DNA of 14,636 bases from Clostridiales bacterium (GTDB taxonomy: Bacteria; Bacillota; Clostridia; Lachnospirales; Lachnospiraceae): the NCBI GenBank assembly GCA_018365455.1, contig JAGZJZ010000098.1, forward strand, positions 1 to 14,636. Direction: 5' to 3'. Numbering within the stretch: position 1 is the first letter of the stretch; each line of letters starts with the position of its first letter. The notes beneath the pieces were generated by a model. It saw only the letters and a program-made list of their open reading frames with translations, had not been told where the DNA came from and ran no database searches. Below are positions 12,889 to 14,636 of the stretch, in pieces. The translations under genes and the position numbers were made by a program.

Positions 12889-13679
12889 GCAAATATCTGG
12901 AAGTTTCAAAGATTTATTTAAAGCAGCAGTTGATCTGGAGAGCAGATACAGTATTCCAATTGATTATTATGGTTACGAAAATATTATTTGCTTACCTGCT
13001 GTGGGGGGCTATTTTCGGAAATGAGCAGGAAGTTGCAGGCTTTACATTTCCGGCAATGCTGTCCTATTATGTGATAAGCTCTTTCCTGTCCCAGATCGAT
13101 ACTTCCGGGGAAATCGGTCAGGATATCAGCGGCAGGATCAGAAATGGAACGTTTTCCAGCTACATGATCCTCCCCATGGGAACGCTGCGGTTTTATATTG
13201 CAAGGCAGTTGGGGACAACGGTTTTTTACGGTTTCTGTATTCTGGGGGCACTGGCTCTTTGGATGGTGTTATTCCCTGTTGAATTTGTAATAATAGGAAG
13301 CTGGCAGATCATACTGGCGGTATTGGTTCTGGTAGGGATTGGGCTGCTATTTATGGTTCAGCTGAATTATTTTCTGGGAATACTGACGTTCCGATTTCAG
13401 GAAATCAGCACATTTCTCATGGTAAAAGATAATTTAATCGCGCTGATTACCGGTGCCCTGATTCCATTGGCACTGCTGCCGGATGGTATCATAATGGTTA
13501 TGAAATTATTCCCGTTTTACTATGTAACTTATCTGCCTTCTATGGCTCTGATTGGCAAATGCCAGGATGAGGTCTTTACGGGGATTGTGGTATTGGCGGG
13601 GTGGAGTTTGTTCTTTGCTATTGTAAACAGGGTAATCTTTGCCAGATACCGTATAAAATATGATGGAGTAGGAATATGA
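12885..13679 (+). CDS. ABC-2 family permease 1 (DUF990-like)
   Basis: A 264-aa membrane protein with about six hydrophobic segments, the half-transporter partner of the ATPase. It starts with TTG 12885, overlapping the upstream TGA as TTGA; the strong GGGGAGG at 12871-12877 supports this rare start and indicates translational coupling. Family features: the cytoplasmic stretch RIRNGTFSSYMILPMG (84-99), where Gly and Pro hold the coupling-helix position seen in these permeases, and the late motif GALIPLALLP (190-199) followed by FPFYYVTYLPSMALIG from about residue 209. Length fits the family. It likely forms a heterodimer with the next gene product. Substrate cannot be read from sequence. Confidence 0.88.
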   Translation: MSKYLEVSKIYLKQQLIWRADTVFQLIIMVTKILFAYLLWGAIFGNEQEVAGFTFPAMLSYYVISSFLSQIDTSGEIGQDISGRIRNGTFSSYMILPMGTLRFYIARQLGTTVFYGFCILGALALWMVLFPVEFVIIGSWQIILAVLVLVGIGLLFMVQLNYFLGILTFRFQEISTFLMVKDNLIALITGALIPLALLPDGIIMVMKLFPFYYVTYLPSMALIGKCQDEVFTGIVVLAGWSLFFAIVNRVIFARYRIKYDGVGI

Positions 13680-14467
13680 AAAATAATTATAGATTTATAA
13701 AAGAGCTGCTGAAACTCAGAATGTCACATCTGATGGCATTCCGGTTAGGATTTTTTGGTCCGCTGTTTGTGGATGTGAGCCTGTTCTTTATACAGCTTCT
13801 GGTGTTTCAGGCTATTTTTTCAAATGTAGACAGGATTGGAAGCTGGGGACAGGGGGAAATGATCATTTTTATCGGTACATTTTCACTGGTTGATGCCATC
13901 AACATGACGGTTTACTTTTTCGGAGTGCTGACCATACCGGATAAAGTGAGAACCGGTGAGATGGACCTTTATCTGACGAAACCGGTAAGCCCGCTGCTGC
14001 GTATTACATTTGAAAAAGTTAACCCGGGTACTCTGCCGCAGCTATTGTTTAGCGTTGGGGTAATCGCATATGGGGTATCAGTTGGAGGATTTCAGATCGG
14101 TATGATCCAGGTTATCGGATACATTCTGTTTATAGCGATTATGACATTGTTGTTCTATGACCTGGAGATTATGCTGCGGACGACTTCCTTTTTTATTATT
14201 TCCACTACAGGGATATTAAAACTGGAAGAGGCAGGACTGGATCTGTGTATGAAAATACCGGGCGTGATCTTTCAGAGAGGATTTAAAATCTTCTTTTATG
14301 CCATTTTACCCTATGGGGTAATCGCAACACTGCCCACACAGGTATTGACAAGTTCTCTGTCCGTACCGGGGATTATTTTCGGAATGGGTATTGTGGCGGT
14401 TTTCACTGCATTGATGCTTTGGTTTTGGAAATTAGGATTAAGACATTATAACAGTGCCAGCAGTTAA
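13676..14467 (+). CDS. ABC-2 family permease 2 (DUF990-like)
   Basis: A 263-aa membrane protein with about six hydrophobic segments. Its ATG overlaps the upstream stop as ATGA, and GGAG lies 7 nt before it, so the three exporter genes form a tightly coupled unit. The segment VRTGEMDLYLTKPVSPLLR (91-109) is the counterpart of the R-x-x-N-G...L-P stretch in permease 1 and is typical of DUF990 permeases (G-E-x-D-x-x-L-x-K/R-P-V). It differs enough from permease 1 to be the second, non-identical half. After the stop, CAGCAG/CTGCTG (14458-14478) forms a hairpin without a T run, so termination here is doubtful. Confidence 0.88.
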   Translation: MKNNYRFIKELLKLRMSHLMAFRLGFFGPLFVDVSLFFIQLLVFQAIFSNVDRIGSWGQGEMIIFIGTFSLVDAINMTVYFFGVLTIPDKVRTGEMDLYLTKPVSPLLRITFEKVNPGTLPQLLFSVGVIAYGVSVGGFQIGMIQVIGYILFIAIMTLLFYDLEIMLRTTSFFIISTTGILKLEEAGLDLCMKIPGVIFQRGFKIFFYAILPYGVIATLPTQVLTSSLSVPGIIFGMGIVAVFTALMLWFWKLGLRHYNSASS

Positions 14468-14542
14468 AGAAGCTGCTGACAAAATTTGAAAGGAAAAGAT
14501 GCAGTACCGCAGAACTGTCTGGGGTATGCAGGAGGTGTAAGA

Positions 14543-14590
14543 GTGAAAAGAAAAGTAGATTTTGAGACGCACTTACCTAAGGGGTCATAG
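14543..14590 (+). CDS. possible 15-codon ORF MKRKVDFETHLPKGS (low confidence)
   Basis: GTG 14543 follows GGAGG (14531-14535) at 7 nt spacing, a better ribosome binding site than expected by chance, but the frame closes with TAG 14588. It may be a leader peptide for a gene beyond the window, or the remnant of a broken gene. Its stop codon falls in the loop of the hairpin at 14574-14609. Confidence 0.25.
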   Translation: MKRKVDFETHLPKGS

Positions 14591-14609
14591 ATCCCCTGAA
14601 AATTAGGTA
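14574..14609 (+). other. imperfect hairpin near the window end
   Basis: TACCTAA (14574-14580) pairs exactly with TTAGGTA (14603-14609). Inside it GGGG (14581-14584) faces CCCC (14593-14596), with a 6-nt bulge on the 3' side. No T run follows, so it is not a simple terminator. The neighbouring short ORF suggests a leader of a downstream gene not in view. Confidence 0.4.
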
Positions 14610-14636
14610 TGTAAGAACAATGAATCATTAGTTATC

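Overview
The window looks like a chromosomal segment of a low-to-moderate GC Gram-positive anaerobe of the Bacillota, most likely a gut Lachnospiraceae (Blautia / Ruminococcus gnavus / Dorea type). This is inferred from AGGAGG-type ribosome binding sites, TTGACA/TATAAT promoters, Lys/Glu-rich surface proteins carrying FIVAR, BspA-type leucine-rich, InlB B-repeat and fibronectin modules, and the overall gene style. The species cannot be fixed from sequence reading alone. All supported genes are on the + strand.

Region 1 (1-6650), surface glycan use: the C-terminal end of a secreted FIVAR/leucine-rich-repeat protein is followed by a complete, very large (1989 aa) secreted family 84 glycoside hydrolase (beta-N-acetylglucosaminidase, NagJ/NagH type). 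The enzyme has several carbohydrate-binding-like modules, two FIVAR modules, another F5/8-type module, four InlB B-repeats and two fibronectin III-like modules. A good intrinsic terminator closes this unit.

Region 2 (6651-8911), an odd repeat locus: a strong promoter overlaps one inverted-repeat operator and is followed by a second, perfect 20-bp palindrome with the same half-site. It drives an 18-bp tandem repeat array. The array encodes an 85-aa EVEETN-repeat polypeptide, then passes through two 2-bp deletions into the N-terminus of a secreted or anchored protein of unknown function that has its own 12-aa repeats. A small DUF1648 (SdpI-like) membrane protein with its own promoter and terminator follows.

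Region 3 (8912-11382), central metabolism: a two-gene operon encodes an LDH-fold 2-hydroxyacid dehydrogenase and a short-form malic enzyme. The dehydrogenase has Arg where lactate dehydrogenases have Gln at the substrate-specificity position. With the malic enzyme next door this points to malate rather than lactate, so the pair would interconvert oxaloacetate, malate and pyruvate.

Region 4 (11383-14636), a regulated exporter: a near-consensus promoter starts a leader of about 390 nt with no long gene. The leader folds on paper into a four-way junction around a 13-codon ORF with a good ribosome binding site, then shows mutually exclusive pairings and a terminator-like stem just before the next gene. 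After it come an ABC ATPase and two ABC-2 (DUF990-like) permeases with overlapping start/stop codons. The last 170 nt hold a 15-codon ORF overlapping an imperfect hairpin. The structured leader is the best candidate here for an undescribed regulatory system.
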